Assembly (NCBI GenBank): GCA_949357655.1
Contig: CASHTG010000018.1
Span: 744,001-808,000 of the forward strand
DNA from: Parascedosporium putredinis
Lineage: Eukaryota > Ascomycota > Sordariomycetes > Microascales > Microascaceae
Direction: 5' to 3'
DNA: 64,000 nucleotides
In this document: in pieces, positions 36,416 to 49,109 of the stretch
Numbering within the stretch: position 1 is the stretch's first letter
How the letters are laid out: each line of letters opens with the position of its first letter
Notes under the pieces: generated by a model
What the model was told of the DNA's origin: nothing
Database searches by the model: none
Seen by the model: only the letters and a program-made list of their open reading frames with translations
Made by a program: the position numbers and the translations under genes

Positions 36416-39400
36416 AGATCACTTTCCGACTGAACAAGCAATCTGATATTAGTGGCAGAGGGAAAGACTCCGCTCGAGGGCGGGTAGACGAGCACGGAAC
36501 CACGCCGGTGGGGCTGGAGGAGGGCACTGATCGTCATCGATCACGGCTCATCAGCCAGCGCACTGGTCCCCTGTGGACGATGAGCGGTGCCCCCGTGCTT
36601 GGCTTGGGAAGGAATCAAGAGAGGGAGGGGGCGGCGGGGAGGGAACGACGCCCAAACCGGATATCGACCACGAACCAAGACAAGGATTGCCATCCCTGTT
36701 TAACCCAAAATGACCTAGCCCATCCCAAGTGTGTGGAAATGAAGCCTATAACCCCGTGTAACGGGGTGGAACAGGGAGCCAAAAGCAACCGATATCTAGC
36801 GAAATATCCATCACCCACATTAATTAGCCGACCTATGATAGTTCCCATCCTAGGTCCTCGGCCGCGAGATGGCTGGGCTGGCTGCGTTCCTCAACGTTCT
36901 TCCCGGTACCAATTGGACACCAATTACCTGGCAAGATATAAGAAAGCAACCAGAAAAGAAAAAGCACCCAGGAAATTCCAATGACAAGAGAAGAAGAGTA
37001 GGCTGAGGAAGCCATGCGCGGAATGGCGGCCACCTCGGCCACCTCCAGATGATGGCTTCGCCCCCAAAAGCTCAAAGCCAAGGGGTGGGCGGACATCTAA
37101 TCAGGAAGTAGAGCTGCTAGATCGTAACTGGCGAACTAAGCATTGGAAGCTGTCGGGGGCGAGAGCTGGCTCGCTCACTATGCTCCTTGCATCAAAATGC
37201 CGCGCCACGATTGATTCCGGGTCTGTGGTCCTGGTGGTCGCAGCAATTGGCCTCAGGGATCATTCCCAGAGGAAGAGATGGAATCTGGAATGGGATCTGC
37301 GGACCGAACAGGAACGAGGATGGACCAGAGCCATCAAAACGCAGCCTGGCGGCTAGTGGCCTCTTCGATGGATTCATATCCTTGTAGGCTGAGCATCTGA
37401 CTCTTCTCTCGAGCCCGCCCAACGACGGCACCAAATTGTCGGCAGGAGTACTTGACACCCTAGCGTCGTGTAGATAACTGCCATACTCCGTTGACATGGA
37501 TTAAATGGGCGCCTCCGGAAGTTGTGGAGGGCACACCCGTGCTCTCTTTTTCGTTCCCCTTGCTCTCTTTCATCCTCTTTTGTCCTTTTTCTTTTTTTTT
37601 TTTTTTTCTTTCAAGGACCAAACCCCAGAAGTAGTTTTTCTTGCCCCCACCTTCCACCCTTCACTTTACCGAGGTATATTACGAGTTGTTTGTAATTTCC
37701 TCAGCCGCAAGGAGTAGGAGCAGCCTTCCGTCTCCGGCCTGCCGATCACGCCTCAAGGAACCTCGTCTTGAGGGCCTTGGTATTTGGATTGGGCTTGCTT
37801 CTAAAGTCCAGCGTGGCGTCCCCGGCATGAGCAACCAGCGGTGTTTAGCTGCAAGCTGTAGTGCAACCCATCTAGACGGCGGGGCTCGCAGACAAGGGCG
37901 GTTCGGCTGCATATCTGCAGTACTTGTGTTGGTCATTCGGCCTTCGTTTAGCGCGACAAAGCAAAAGGAACTTTCCTGTCGTAGTTGACTCAAACGGGCA
38001 AGCAGGCTTGTTGGCAAACGGAGCCTCTCGAGGGCGAGCGGAAGAGTTGCGCAGGATGTCGGGAAACGCGCATGTTAGCCAACGGCGAGTTTTCTTTACT
38101 AATTTCTAGCGCTGCGGAATACCTTTGTTGTATGTGGACAGACTGGCGCGATCAATGAGCCCACAAGGACAGGCCGGTCAATAGTGTCCTCCTAGGTCCA
38201 ATTTCCACACCACCGCTCCCCAGTATCCTCGGTGGCTTCGGCAGCGGCCGTCCGGCGCAGGTGAATACAAAAAGCGGTGGTCTTCTGAGAAAGGGGGCTA
38301 AGCGAGTGACGACGTGCTTGGTGACATCAAGTCGTCCAAAGTTGAACGGGCATTGATCTATTATGCTTGTGCGAGTCCTCGCGTGGGGCCGCGCTCTCGT
38401 TAACCGCGGAAAAGCAAATTACACGCCGACAGAAGGACAAGATCTATCGACGTTACATCCTTCTACATACAGAGAGTGTCACACATCGTTGCTCTCCTCA
38501 CCACAAAATATGCTAGGGTGGGCCTTGTAAAACCGAAATCTAGCCAGTAGTTGCTGGTGGCCAAAGCAGACCGACTCGTTAGGTCGGGAGGCCGGCTGCT
38601 CCGCATCCCACTGGTATCCAGCAAATCAAATAACGGTCTCGACAGGTTAGCGACTTAACATTACCCTCGCCGGATACTGTTCGTTCTCCTTTTTACCAGG
38701 CTGGTCTAGATCGGTCGTACGTGTATGCTCCCCCACCACCATGTACCATTATTGACATGGGGTCGTTCCAAACGCCGTACCACCTCATGTCCATGCGAAA
38801 ACGGACGGAGCACTGCAGGCGTAAGCGCACCGCGACCCGAAAATGATAGTGAATAATGAAAAGAAGAAAGAAAGAAAGAAGAAAAAGAAAAAGGCGCGTT
38901 TTGCTTGCATATGGGCCGGTCGGCGGAGCACGGCGTTTAGCCCTAGCTCCTAACTTCTTTGTTGGTTCAAAGTTTTGTCAAGGTCAAGCGATCCTCGGCC
39001 TCAATTTCGAACCTCACGCCTGGACCTCGTCTAGTTCTTAAAGGTCACAGCCAACTTTACTTGACGGTCGACCTCGTCTGTCCCTTTCCTTTTCGAATAC
39101 CGCGCCACTGCCAAGACGTCAGGGATAGCAAACCTGGATGGAGGGTTTCTCCCCAAAGGCAGCTGGACTTGAGGAACCTAATAAGTGTACTACGGAGTAC
39201 CGAGGTCTGTGGGCTGTCATTGTTGACGGGGTTAACTCGGATCGTCCATGTGTTTGCAGAGCGCGTCTACTTGCGCCCGCGAGAAGGCTCAGCCTTTGGG
39301 TATTATGAGAGGCGCCCATTAATACTGGGGGCCACGCCTTGACCGCCGAACAAGGGCCAGTACTTTCCCCGGAACTAGGGCTGGGATACTCGCCCAAACG

Positions 39401-42241
39401 AAGACGAGATTGCTGAAAAGTTGTCGGTGTGGCAGGCTTTCTCAGAGGGGGTGAGGATGTGCGGCTAGGCCGGAAAAGAAAAAGAAAAGGAAAATTGCTG
39501 CATGAAAAGGGTCTGAGAAACTCCAGACGGACTAGGCTGCGCAATCCCCCTTCTTTTCCAGGGCTACGTGTAGGACAAAGAGTGATTCCTATAATTCATA
39601 GATCTATCCATTGCATGGGGGTTCTCGCGTTCTAGGGCGCCACGAGCTGCGTAGGCTTCCTGCACGTCTCTCACCCTTTTCCCCATTCCGTCTCTTCTCA
39701 TCTCTCACCACCTTGGCGATCTGGTTATCTACAAGTACTCTTGAATGAAGGAAGCGGGCTTGCTTCGATGTAACGGTACAACCAACTGCCCTCACTAACC
39801 GGCACAACAGGAGAAAACGCCAATCAGGGACAAGAGGAATGGTGGTCAGAGACGGGAGGGATTGAGATCTCCCAGCATTGCGTCTGGGTCCTATTCACGC
39901 CTTGACGTGAAAAGAAGACGCGAGAGAGGCAGGAGAAGGAAAAAGGGTTAACGAGCCGGGCATAAAGTTTCCCTTGACCTCTACAACGTGGCTGCTCAAG
40001 AACGGCCGAAAACAATTTCACGGGTTGGTCTACGAATCACATGATGGCATTGAATCCGACAGCTCGGAACCGGCCCAGATCAGACGCGCCTTCGAGGTGA
40101 AAGGTACGTAAAGGGCGCAATTCAGGGAGCAACCCTTACGCCACCCCATTTTCTCTGGCGGGAGCTCAATGCAGCGGCCATAGTAGTCCGAGCAAAGTAC
40201 ATGGAAAAGACAGGGTGATTGTTGTTTCTTGCTCGGCGTTCCCCAAGTTCCAAGCTGATTCCCTTCCCTCCCTCCCTAATATGTCCGGTGTCTTTACTAC
40301 TTTAGTGTCTTGAATTCTATGCTATGCGCAAACGCTTACACTGGCTTAGAATCTAAGTAGGATTGGGAAGAGGGTAGGTAAGGGCAAAAAGGAATGGCGC
40401 ACGCATTTGGTGTGGGTAACCTTGAATGGCGAATCGAAAAAAGTATCATACCCAATCTGTACATTAATCCGCGGTCGCCATGCGAGGTCCGCAGCGGCGC
40501 TTACAAGAGCCACTGGCCCTTCCAAACGTGGCGATGAGCCCACTCTTTCTGCCGCCCTTCACAGAATACCTCCTTCGTAGATCCGCGTGTCCGACACCAC
40601 TTCCGAGCTTTTATCCTTGGCCTGATGGTATCTTTTGATTGAAGCGGGAGCCAGCGGGCGATGAACCCAACTGTCCCAATTCGAATTGGCGGTGCGTGCC
40701 CGTAGGAACAACAAACAGCACTCACTAAACCCCACCCCATGCGCTCGCTAGCATTCGCCCAATTTCTCCTTCTCTGCAATTGCCTCGGGAGCTTGAGAGA
40801 GAGGGGGGAATGTGGATGGCCTGATGTCCATTTGAATGCTCCCTTGCTAACTGGCAGGTTCATCGGCATCGGCACCCCGTTGTAATCCCGATGCTCTGGT
40901 TCTGTGCCATATTACACGCTACATCCGGGCTCGGCTCTTCTGATGCTCGTATCGAGGGGGAAAAGGTATAGCGTACCATGTTACCACTGGCTTGCCTATT
41001 GCCCCATGAACGTTATTGCCTGTCAGTTTCAACAGATGAGGTCTCCCCGATCGGCTTTTGACGACCGAACGGGGCTTACCTCGTATTATACAAGGGATGT
41101 GCGTTTCAGAGGAGGCACATAGGCATGCGTAGCTGTTTGCTTCAAGGCAGTAACTTTAGGTCCCCTGTAGAAGCGAGAGGGGACACAAACAAAAGAAAGG
41201 GCTAGAATATTCTCTTTCCTCCATGACTTATGTTCTCTCAACTCTCTTGATAGTAGGGCTTACTGCTTGGTCGGCATCAAGGAGGCGAAGAAACGTCTAA
41301 AGGCAAACAAGACCAGAAAAAGACTTGGGATAATCAAAGGAGTTTGTTGAGGCACATGGCCCTATCCCGGTTCTAGCGATGCCTTGCTTCGTTGCGTGGC
41401 CATCAACTTGAACTCCTCTATCCGAAGATCTCACCCTGGAAGAGATGGCACGATTGGTACAGTACGTGATCTCGGGAGCGTTGTGGGGTGATGGGTTGAC
41501 AATGTCATATACCAACCGTCCTTCAAAGTGATCCCGGTTTGAAAATGATAGTCCAAAGTGGAATGAAACCAATGATGATTCTTTGTAAGTTTTAGTTTAA
41601 CCCCCATGTGTCATTTACTACGAGATCCCGGGAACTTCGTAGACATGAACGAGGCAGGCATACCGACCCGCTTCCTCGAATACCTCCCTGAGTGTACTCC
41701 GCACGCTCTCAACGGCAAGCATTTGAAATATGCTCTGTATTTACCATTGATAACGAGATATATCCTCGGGAGGTAGGTTTAGAAGGTATGGCGATGAAGA
41801 AAGCTCCGTCTACATCCCCGAAGTGTTCGTGGTATTTATGGTCGATGCGTCCGTAGATGGGGTCGGAGACGGTAGGAGGTTGGCCTTGTCGCTTGGCCCG
41901 GCATGATATACCATTTTCATGCGCTCAGTGTAACCCCCTCATCGCATGGGGGAAGCATGACCAAAGCTTAGACTGGCGTGTCGCACATTCTTACAGAAGG
42001 CCTGCCTCCTTGGCGCAGCGCAAAACACAGGGATAAGTCACTCTCGCAGACGAGACAGGTATACGAAGAGAATAGTACTCATGCAGGATGAGAGGAAGAT
42101 ATCGCAGAGTTGAATCTACCACGTAGCCAACAAATCAGGATGTCCTCCTCCTAAGACCCGAAAACCAGAAACGCACAAGTAGCCCAGATCCAAACGCCCT
42201 GCCATGCAAATATTTTCGGCACCGCTTAGGAGACTAACAGC
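36416..42241. other. Gene-poor block, about 5.8 kb
   Basis: No supported gene. Open frames such as 36385-36984 plus (199 codons), 38959-39342 plus and 39119-39544 minus, and 40501-40875 minus overlap frames on the other strand and show no domain. The upstream part of the fragmentary gene at 35849-36415 may begin here. A poly-T run lies at about 37590-37607, a GAAA-type purine repeat at 38856-38892 and a TACGGAGTAC motif at 39191-39200. Confidence 0.45.
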
Positions 42242-42667
42242 TTAGGGTGCAAGGTGGTTCTTCTTCGCGTCGCGGCCATCGGGAGTGTATCTAAGAGAAG
42301 ATTAGGTTAGTACATTAGACCCTGATGGTTCCGTGTGCCTTGCAGGTGGGCTGGCGCGTACTTCAGAAGCTTCTCAATGAGGTCGACGTGGGTCATAACC
42401 ATGCGGCGACAGCAGTACCTATTGAGTCCAAGGCGATCCATAGCTTCACTGCAGATAGTTAGAAGGTATTCAGATGAAAGAAGAAAGAGCCATTGCCATC
42501 CACATACCCGTCGTTCAGGCCGTCATCGAGGAACCGGAGGTATCGTTCCCAAAGGTCGCCAACAACCTACACGATCCGTTAGCAAAGGGGTGTTTTCCAT
42601 AGCAGTTGGGCGCGAAAGAAGAAGAGCAAACCTTTCCACAGGAGAAGCAGCGAACCGGGATAATCAT
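42242..42667 (-). CDS. RPB10: RPB10 (RPABC5), shared subunit of RNA polymerases I, II and III
   Basis: Zinc-binding subunit common to all three nuclear RNA polymerases. Four exons: 42667-42632, 42566-42508, 42448-42362 and 42290-42242, with all phases closing to a 76-residue protein (70 in yeast). It starts [12 protein letters not shown], whose CxxC binds zinc with the later CC pair, continues [20 protein letters not shown] and [20 protein letters not shown], then [20 protein letters not shown]. Introns are short with GTTTGC, GTATGT and GTACGC donors. No frame break occurs in this short gene. It is divergent from NAN1 with 338 bases between the start codons. Confidence 0.98.
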
Positions 42668-43005
42668 CTTGATTCGTAAAGGGTCAAGAGCAATGGATAG
42701 GGATGTAGAATTGTCGCGAATTGGCGTGGGGAGAGAAAGTGGCGGGTCAAGACAACTTTCAAAAATTCAAGGATTCGCGACGTAGCGAGGTTTTTCCGTT
42801 ATCTTATCGGGCCTGGAAATTTTTTGGTGGGGACTGCGTGCTCCACCACAAAGTCGTCGAGAAGTTTTCCAGTGGATGCTTCTGCAGACTCCGGTCGAGG
42901 GCAAAGGAACGCTGCCAACAGCATTGCCTCCGACGCAAACATTGCTCGAAATCACCAGTCTACGAGACAAAGGGCGCAGAACTTGAGACTCTTTCACAAG
43001 TAAAA
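42668..43005. promoter_or_regulatory. Shared divergent promoter, RPB10 (-) / NAN1 (+)
   Basis: 338 bases separate the two start codons. An A3T6 element with flanking GG (42817-42825) resembles an RRPE and lies about 150 bases from RPB10 and 180 from NAN1. TTATCTTATC nearby (about 42799-42808) contains a reverse GATA site. The role of either element is inferred from yeast and Neurospora knowledge, not shown. Confidence 0.5.
42817..42825. promoter_or_regulatory. RRPE-like element between RPB10 and NAN1
   Basis: A3T6 preceded by GG, inside the 338-base shared promoter. A similar core lies upstream of MRD1, the other ribosome-biogenesis gene in the window. Confidence 0.4.
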
Positions 43006-46000
43006 ATGACGGCCACACCCGATTCGAAGCGCCGCGATACGCGGCCACCCAAGCGGAAGAGGGACCCGGCGGAGATTGAACGGCACATGAAGGCTCGACA
43101 AAAGCGCATGAAGAACCAGAATAGCGAGACTGTCGGTCTCTTGGATAGCCCAAAGGCCTCCAAGTCCTCGAAGCCCCAAAATCCCTCGCGGATGCTGAAG
43201 AATCTGTCCAAAACGGGGTCACCCCAAGCCGAGCTCTGGTGCACCAACCTACGACTGCTTCCCAATTGAAAGCCCAAGATGTGCTGGGTGCTGGATGGGC
43301 AGTCTCAAAGCCTTTGGGTGGGAGGATAGAAGATATTGATCCTCTGTTAAGTGGGGACGAAAGGTTTGAAGACTCCCACTAGATCACCTCTCCAATGCTG
43401 ATGTTCTTGCTAACCCTTTCATAGGTATCTTATCCTGGCATACTCGACCTCAATCCAGGTATATACGACGGCCGATTCTCTCCTTATACGGCGCATTCCC
43501 ATAAAGCCGCCTCAGAATACGCCCTTTGAGATTGTTGCTGCTCGTCTCTCCGCTCAAAATGGCAGCCACCTTTGGGTTGCTTGTTCGGATGGTCGGCTTT
43601 GGCTGATCGACTGGACGAACGGCTCAGTTCTACGCGAGCCCGTGATCACCAAATCACACTCTGCCGTCGATATGATACTCCTTAATCTCAAGATTGGGAA
43701 GAATCAGCGCGAGATTCCCGTGGTCTCGGAGCACTTGAAGGAGGGACGCAATACCCTGGTGGCGTACAATTATCAGAGCACTGACGAAAGCAAAACCAGC
43801 AAAATGCTCGCGGCGCTTTCGCACGCTGGCCAAAAGATCCATAGCCTCGTTGCGGTGAATGATTCACGTGTTCTGCTCGCCGCGACCAAATCGACGCTCA
43901 TTGTAGGAGTTGCGAGCGGCAAGTTCTCGTCCTTCTCTGACTTCTCCTATACCTTTTATAACTTTGAGACCAACGACATCATCACCTGCCTTGACGCCCG
44001 GGTCTCCACAACAACAAAACCCTAACCCAGAGCCGTCGCGCCATGGGCGAGAAGCCTAAGACTGCGAGGAATCACAACACACCAATCGTTGACGTGGTCA
44101 TCGGAGGCGCTCGTGGCCCCATCTATTTCTATAATGACTTAATAGCCAAATTGGAGACTATGGGAGGCGAGGACGCAGAGACTCTTCTTGCTAGGAAATA
44201 CCACTGGCATCGTAGAGCTGTTCATGCCCTCAAATGGTCCCGCGACGGTATGTTGACCCACATTTTGGCAGTATCCGCATCCCGGGCTTTTGCTAACTTA
44301 AGCGTGCAACAGGCAATTACATGATCTCTGGAGGCTCGGAACAGACTCTGGTTATGTGGCAGATAGACACGGGCAAGATGAACTTCCTTCCGCATCTCGC
44401 AGGTGTTGTTGAAAACCTCGCTGTATCTGAAACTGGCGCTTCGTACCTTGTTCATCTCGACGACAATTCAGTCATGGTTTTGTCAACGGCGGAACTTGAG
44501 CCCACTGTATACGTGTCGGGCATTCAGTCCGCCACCCGTAGCTCCCGGATACCCAAAGATCAATGGGTATCGAGGGTCTCTGCGCCGCGTCATGTGCCAA
44601 CTCTAATTCCCGCGGCACTTCATCCAGAGATACCGGATAGGCTTTACCTTTGCGTTGGAGGCGGCAACCAAGCTACCTTGACGGCGGACGCTCTTTCTGC
44701 CCCTTTCCTACAAACCGTGGACCTCGAGTCGTTTAGGAGTATCTCAAAGCAGGCCATTGCCCGAACCCATCCCTCCGACGCCAATTTCACTGCGCAAGGA
44801 GAGGCGGTGACGGACCCGCAAGTTACGCATCTTGCGTTTTCGCATGACGGCAAATGGCTGGTCACGGTGGATGAATGGAGCCCGCTTCAAAAGGATGAGC
44901 TCAATCTTGGAGAAGACCAAGAGCGAACTCTCACCCGCGACAAGCGGGAGATTCATCTCAAATTTTGGGAGGCTGGCAGTGATGCGGATGGTGCAGATCT
45001 CTTTGGCCTTGTTTCCCGCATCAACTCACCTCACGTAACAAGCACTCCTGAAGCCATCTTTGGATTGGCGGCTGATCCCAGCTCGACAAAATTTGCGACC
45101 GTGGGCAACGACGGACTTGCCAGAATCTGGCGGCCGAAGGTGCGCCAGCAAGATGGGCTCACCGCAACCCGTGAAAATGGACGGGTTCTTCACACATGGT
45201 CATGCACCCAAATCATCCCTCTTGGTAATCAGCTTTCGGTCGAGAGTGTCGGCGCCATGCCTGCGGCGAAGAACCAGGGTCGCATACAGTTTTCCGAGGA
45301 TGGCTCTACCCTCTTTGTCGCGTACGGTACGATGGAGGATGGCAACATCTACATTATCGACGCCCGATCCGGGAGGTCAAGGCAGTACTGGACGGGCTAT
45401 GGCATGGCACCCTGCGTGGCCTATGTGTCCTCTCGCCGTACATCATCATCCTCTCAGATACGCTGCAGGTTTACGATGTGGTAGCCGACGACTTGTGCTA
45501 CGGCATGCCTCTCAGTATCACTACGACGGATACCGGGGTGAAGCTGCCATCCATCTTGGGGTCGACTTAAGAACGCAGCATTTTGCCCTTACACTTCCAA
45601 CCACTACGGGCACGGAAATCTGCGTGTTTAGGCCTGACACGCTAACGCCCGTCCTGCTGAACAAAATTCCTGGCCGGGTCATCAACCTAGTAACGAGCCC
45701 GCATTCGAGTGGGTTCATCGTTCTAGATGACCAGGCTCAACTGCGAACCATTGCCGAGGGCACCGATGCGGACGCTCTCGCAATAGCGAAGCCGTTGGAA
45801 GAAATGAGGCTCGACACCGTCGAAGCTGAGATTAATGGCGAGGTCCATGCAGCACCACTCAGCGAATTCTTCAGCGAAGCATTTAGCGATGACGAAGGAG
45901 ATGACGAGGATGGAAAAGAGGGCGGAATGGATGTTGATTCAGACGATGAAGCGGCCCATCCGGCGGTCGTCAACCAACCCCAACTAGCTGCAATCTTCGA

Positions 46001-46127
46001 CACAGCACCGGCGTTTGCCATGCCAGCAATCGAGGACGTGTTTTATAAGGTCGCGGGCCTTCTAGCTACGAAAAGACGAATACAACAGCTGCATAAGCTG
46101 ACCTATAGGAAGGACAGCTTGCTTTAG
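43006..46127 (+). CDS. NAN1: NAN1/UTP17 (WDR75), t-UTP subunit of the SSU processome
   Basis: Component of the UtpA/t-UTP complex that binds nascent pre-rRNA and links Pol I transcription to 18S processing. Exons: 43006-43363, 43425-44247 and 44313-46127. Residues 1-60 are a basic nucleolar-type tail (RPPKRKRDPAEIERHMKARQ). WD40 blades follow: GDERYLILAYSTSIQVYT, GSHLWVACSDGRLWLIDW, HALKWSRDGNYMISGGSEQT, VTHLAFSHDGKWLVTVDEWS and PSSTKFATVGNDGLARIW. The C-terminus has an acidic patch (DDEGDDEDGKEGGMDVDSDD) and a terminal helix with ATKRRIQQLHKL. Frame breaks near 43215, 44016-44019, 45371-45373 and 45558-45561 each fit one missing base; restored, the phases close at about 999 residues, normal for the family. 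The start at 43006 has a favourable AAA before ATG. Confidence 0.93.
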
Positions 46128-46767
46128 ACGGGGATGGGCGAATGGAAACGTGGGGAATAAAAGTTGAGCGGAGCCTTCTTTCTCTTCTGACGGGCTGCAA
46201 GATGACCAGCGGCGGCAAGATTCGGACATTTATTACGTGATTTTAGGCCGGTATGGTTGGCGGGGAGAGCGGTGGGAGGGAACTTGCCTCCATCTCATCC
46301 GAGATCAATTGATGCGAGGGGACAAAAAAAGCGAAGACGACGACGAGGAAGCATCTTTGGGACTCTTTTTACTGAGAGGCGAGAAGCCGTTCGCCGCTTT
46401 TCGAGCATAGTCTGGAGTAGCTATTTAAATGGAGACATGGCACTAGGCGTCTCTTGCTCTGTTTTTCATAATCGAATCTTTCAATCTGTTGGATCAAGGG
46501 AGCTGAACTTTGCCCCTCCCGTTTCCAGTCTTGGATAGTGTGGTATAATAACCCCACCATTCATCCACCCGTTGCTCCTCGGCCCATTCTGCCCGACTAG
46601 CGCTCATCAATACGTACTTTCTTCGATCACGACATCTCGCTATTTGGCTCACACGAGCCTCCAGAATCGGTCGGCGAATCTTACACAAGTCAACCACTTA
46701 CATATATGGCAACGCCACCGTGAGATCCCAGAAGACCGCAATCAGATTGAATTAGCGGCCGTCAACC
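46128..46767. other. Intergenic, promoter side of the oxygenase gene
   Basis: NAN1 3' flank and upstream region of the 2OG oxygenase. No convincing gene or motif. Confidence 0.5.
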
Positions 46768-48145
46768 ATGTCATTTACGTCGATTCCCATCTTGGACCTC
46801 TCTCTGGCGAGGAATCCAGAGACCAAGCCGGACTTCTTAAAGGAGCTTCGCCATGCGCTAATGGAGGTCGGATTCTTGTACCTGAAGAATGTGGGGATAT
46901 CAGATGAGCTCTTTCAGCGCGTGGTTCGGCTAGGCAAGGCCTTTTTGATATTCCCGAGGAAGAAAAGTATGTGTTATAATACCCCCGTCTTTGATTTCTT
47001 CCGGAGGGCTGGAGGGCAAGGCACAGCCGAGCCAAGAAATCCAAGCTACTAGCTATCCGTGTCCGAGAAGTAATTGCCCTAGGTGGGCGTTGGGGGTAGT
47101 GCAGCGCAGAGGCGGGCGGGTAGTGAGCCTTCGTTCCTGCGCACCTTGACCCTGCTAACCTGCCTTTGGCTGCGCCTACGTTAGGCTCAAGATCGAGATG
47201 AAGAATGCCCCTTCATTTCTGGGCTACTCCCGCCTCTCCGCCGAGATCACCGCCGGTGCGATCGACAACCGCGAGCAGATTGACCTATCGACCGAGCACC
47301 CGCTTCCGGCCCCGGGCTCCCCGTACACCATAACCTTCTCGCGCCGAATCAGTGGCCCTCGGAGGCGGCGATTCCCGGGTTCCGCGAGTCCTTTACCGAC
47401 TACATGGATCGCATGGGCAAGATCTCCATTGAGTTCACGTCACTCATCGCCGAGGCCATCGAGCTCCCCGCCGGCGCCTTCGACAAGTATTTCGACGCGG
47501 ACCAGCAGCACAAGCTTAAAATCGTAAAGTATCCGGACCTCAAGGACCTCGGTTTGGAAGGGGAGGGCCAGGGCGTGGGTCCCCACAAGGATAGCATGCT
47601 GTCAAGCTACCTGCTGCAGGCGACGCAGCACCGCGGGCTGCAGGTGCAGAACGTGGAGGGCCGGTGGATCGACTGCCCGCCCATCGACGGGACCTTGGTG
47701 GTCGCCATTGGGCAGGGCCTGAGGCGCTCACGCGCGGCGTGTGCGTGTCGACTACGCACCGCGTGCTCTCGCCCCCGCCGGCCAGGGTGCGCGCTTCTCC
47801 ATCCCCTTCTTCCAGGGCGTGCGGGGCGACACCCCTTTGACGACCTTGAGCGCGTCGGCGTCGGCGAGGTTCCGGATCATGTGCGTCGGCAGCGAGCTGC
47901 TATCCTTGCGCAGCAGGGGGTCGGTTAGACGATGTGGAGTTCACGTTCCGGTCGGGAGGGGTGGCCAAGACGCTGGGGAGGCGACGTTGAGGAACCGGGT
48001 CAAGAGCCACCCGGACGTCGCGGAGAGGTGGTACCCGGACTTGCTACAGGATGTCATGGCTGAGCAGGCGAGGATCAAGAGCGCCAGGAAGGAGGTGCAC
48101 AAGGCAGTGGCTGCCCCAGCACCAGCGGCGGTGGTTACTCACTAA
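46768..48145 (+). CDS. 2-oxoglutarate/Fe(II) oxygenase, isopenicillin-N-synthase-like fold
   Basis: Non-haem iron dioxygenase. Exon 1 (46768-46966) encodes the DIOX_N start MSFTSIPILDLSLA and LRHALMEVGFLYLKNVGISD; exon 2 (47185-48145) follows a 218-base intron (GTATGT/GTTAG). Exon 2 carries NAPSFLGYSRLSAEITAG, then the iron triad: H and D in GPHKDSMLSSYLLQ (residue about 200) and H in STTHRVLSPP (about 257), plus the 2OG-binding R-x-S in ARFSIPFFQGV. Together this is the complete HxD...H...RxS set. The C-terminus (TLRNRVKSHPDVAERWY) is typical of fungal members. Frame breaks occur near 46942-46946, 47350 and 47722 and between 47820 and 47990. Length is about 385 residues. Substrate unknown; no biosynthetic partners adjoin it. 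Confidence 0.88.
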
Positions 48146-48567
48146 TCAAAATACCTGACTATATGAGAGAAATGAAAGCACGATAATGAAACTACGAAGT
48201 GCCTTTGCTCTGCTATATAACGGGATCTAGTTCCCCGCCCCCAAGTCGGTTCTCTTTTGTCGATGTGAACAATAAGATGCAAAGTGTATTAACAATGATT
48301 CAAGAACTATCCCACCAATTTTCCACCCACTGCTATGTAGAGATGATGCGCCAACGCTCATAAAGGAAGTACAACGTAAAGATATGACAGAAAAGAAAAA
48401 GACAACACTGCTTTCTAAACCGTATGGGCACCGGAGAGGAGAGACTGTATGAAGGTAAGCTAGGTTTGCCTAGGACTTGTCGATCCTACAGGTCCCCACC
48501 TGGGGCCCACAGGTTGATGCCAGGGAGCAAATAACATTGTCGTTGAAACGCATGGAAGACGGATTGC
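48146..48567. other. Convergent intergenic region
   Basis: 3' flanks of the oxygenase and of the zinc-binding gene. A-rich with no open frame of note. Confidence 0.5.
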
Positions 48568-49109
48568 CTAGACCTGCACACCAGGGAAGCATTCCGCGAT
48601 GGTCTTGCTGTGCTTGTTCTCGGCGTGGGTGGCCAAACTACGGGCCACTGTTAGCACCATAGTTCCTTGGTAACTACCTCGGTAGTTGATTGCAAATTGG
48701 GGGTGGGGAGGATCGGGGTGGACGTACGCCGGGGCCTTCGAAGTCTGGAGGAAGGTCTGCTTGCAGATAGAGCAAACGATGTTGCAAGCGGCCGCGTTCT
48801 AGGTTTCGAGGTATATTAGCGCTGATTGCCCTCTCTATCGCCATTTTATTCTTTGGTCTTCCCGACAAATGCTGGAAGTGTAGGTGGCTCTGGATTGGGG
48901 TAATCGGGGCGGATACGCTCAATCGAGGAGAGGTAGGAAACGCACCGTCTTGAGTTGAGACTTGGCAGACTTCTGGTCCTTTTGGTTGCGCTCACGCTTC
49001 TGCTGAGCCTTTGCACCCTATCACGAAGAATCCGGTCAGTGTTTGTTCGCTGTTGCCAGGATATGGAGATTGACGGTGAAGAGAGGAAGAAAAAACGTAC
49101 GTTACCCAT
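48568..49109 (-). CDS. Small zinc-binding protein (4F5/At2g23090-like family)
   Basis: Conserved eukaryotic small protein of unclear function with one C2H2-type zinc site. Four exons: 49109-49101 (only ATG GGT AAC), 49017-48946, 48798-48728 and 48637-48568; all phases close to 73 residues. The sequence begins MGN, then GAKAQQKRERNQKDQKSAKS (basic, 4F5-like), then NAAACNIVCSICKQTFLQTS, then ALATHAENKHSKTIAECFPG. The zinc ligands are C-x2-C and H-x4-H. Without splicing the gene looks like two unrelated open frames. It is divergent from the HhH gene (1.4 kb between starts). Confidence 0.93.

Noticed and set aside
36385..36984. 199-codon plus-strand frame
   Set aside because: Polar low-complexity composition, no domain, and overlaps the opposite-strand fragmentary gene.
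38856..38892. GAAA-type purine run as a CRISPR or ordered repeat
   Set aside because: Simple sequence without spacers; eukaryotic DNA.
46768..48145. Member of a penicillin-type biosynthetic cluster
   Set aside because: Only the fold resembles isopenicillin N synthase; no ACV synthetase or other pathway gene is nearby.
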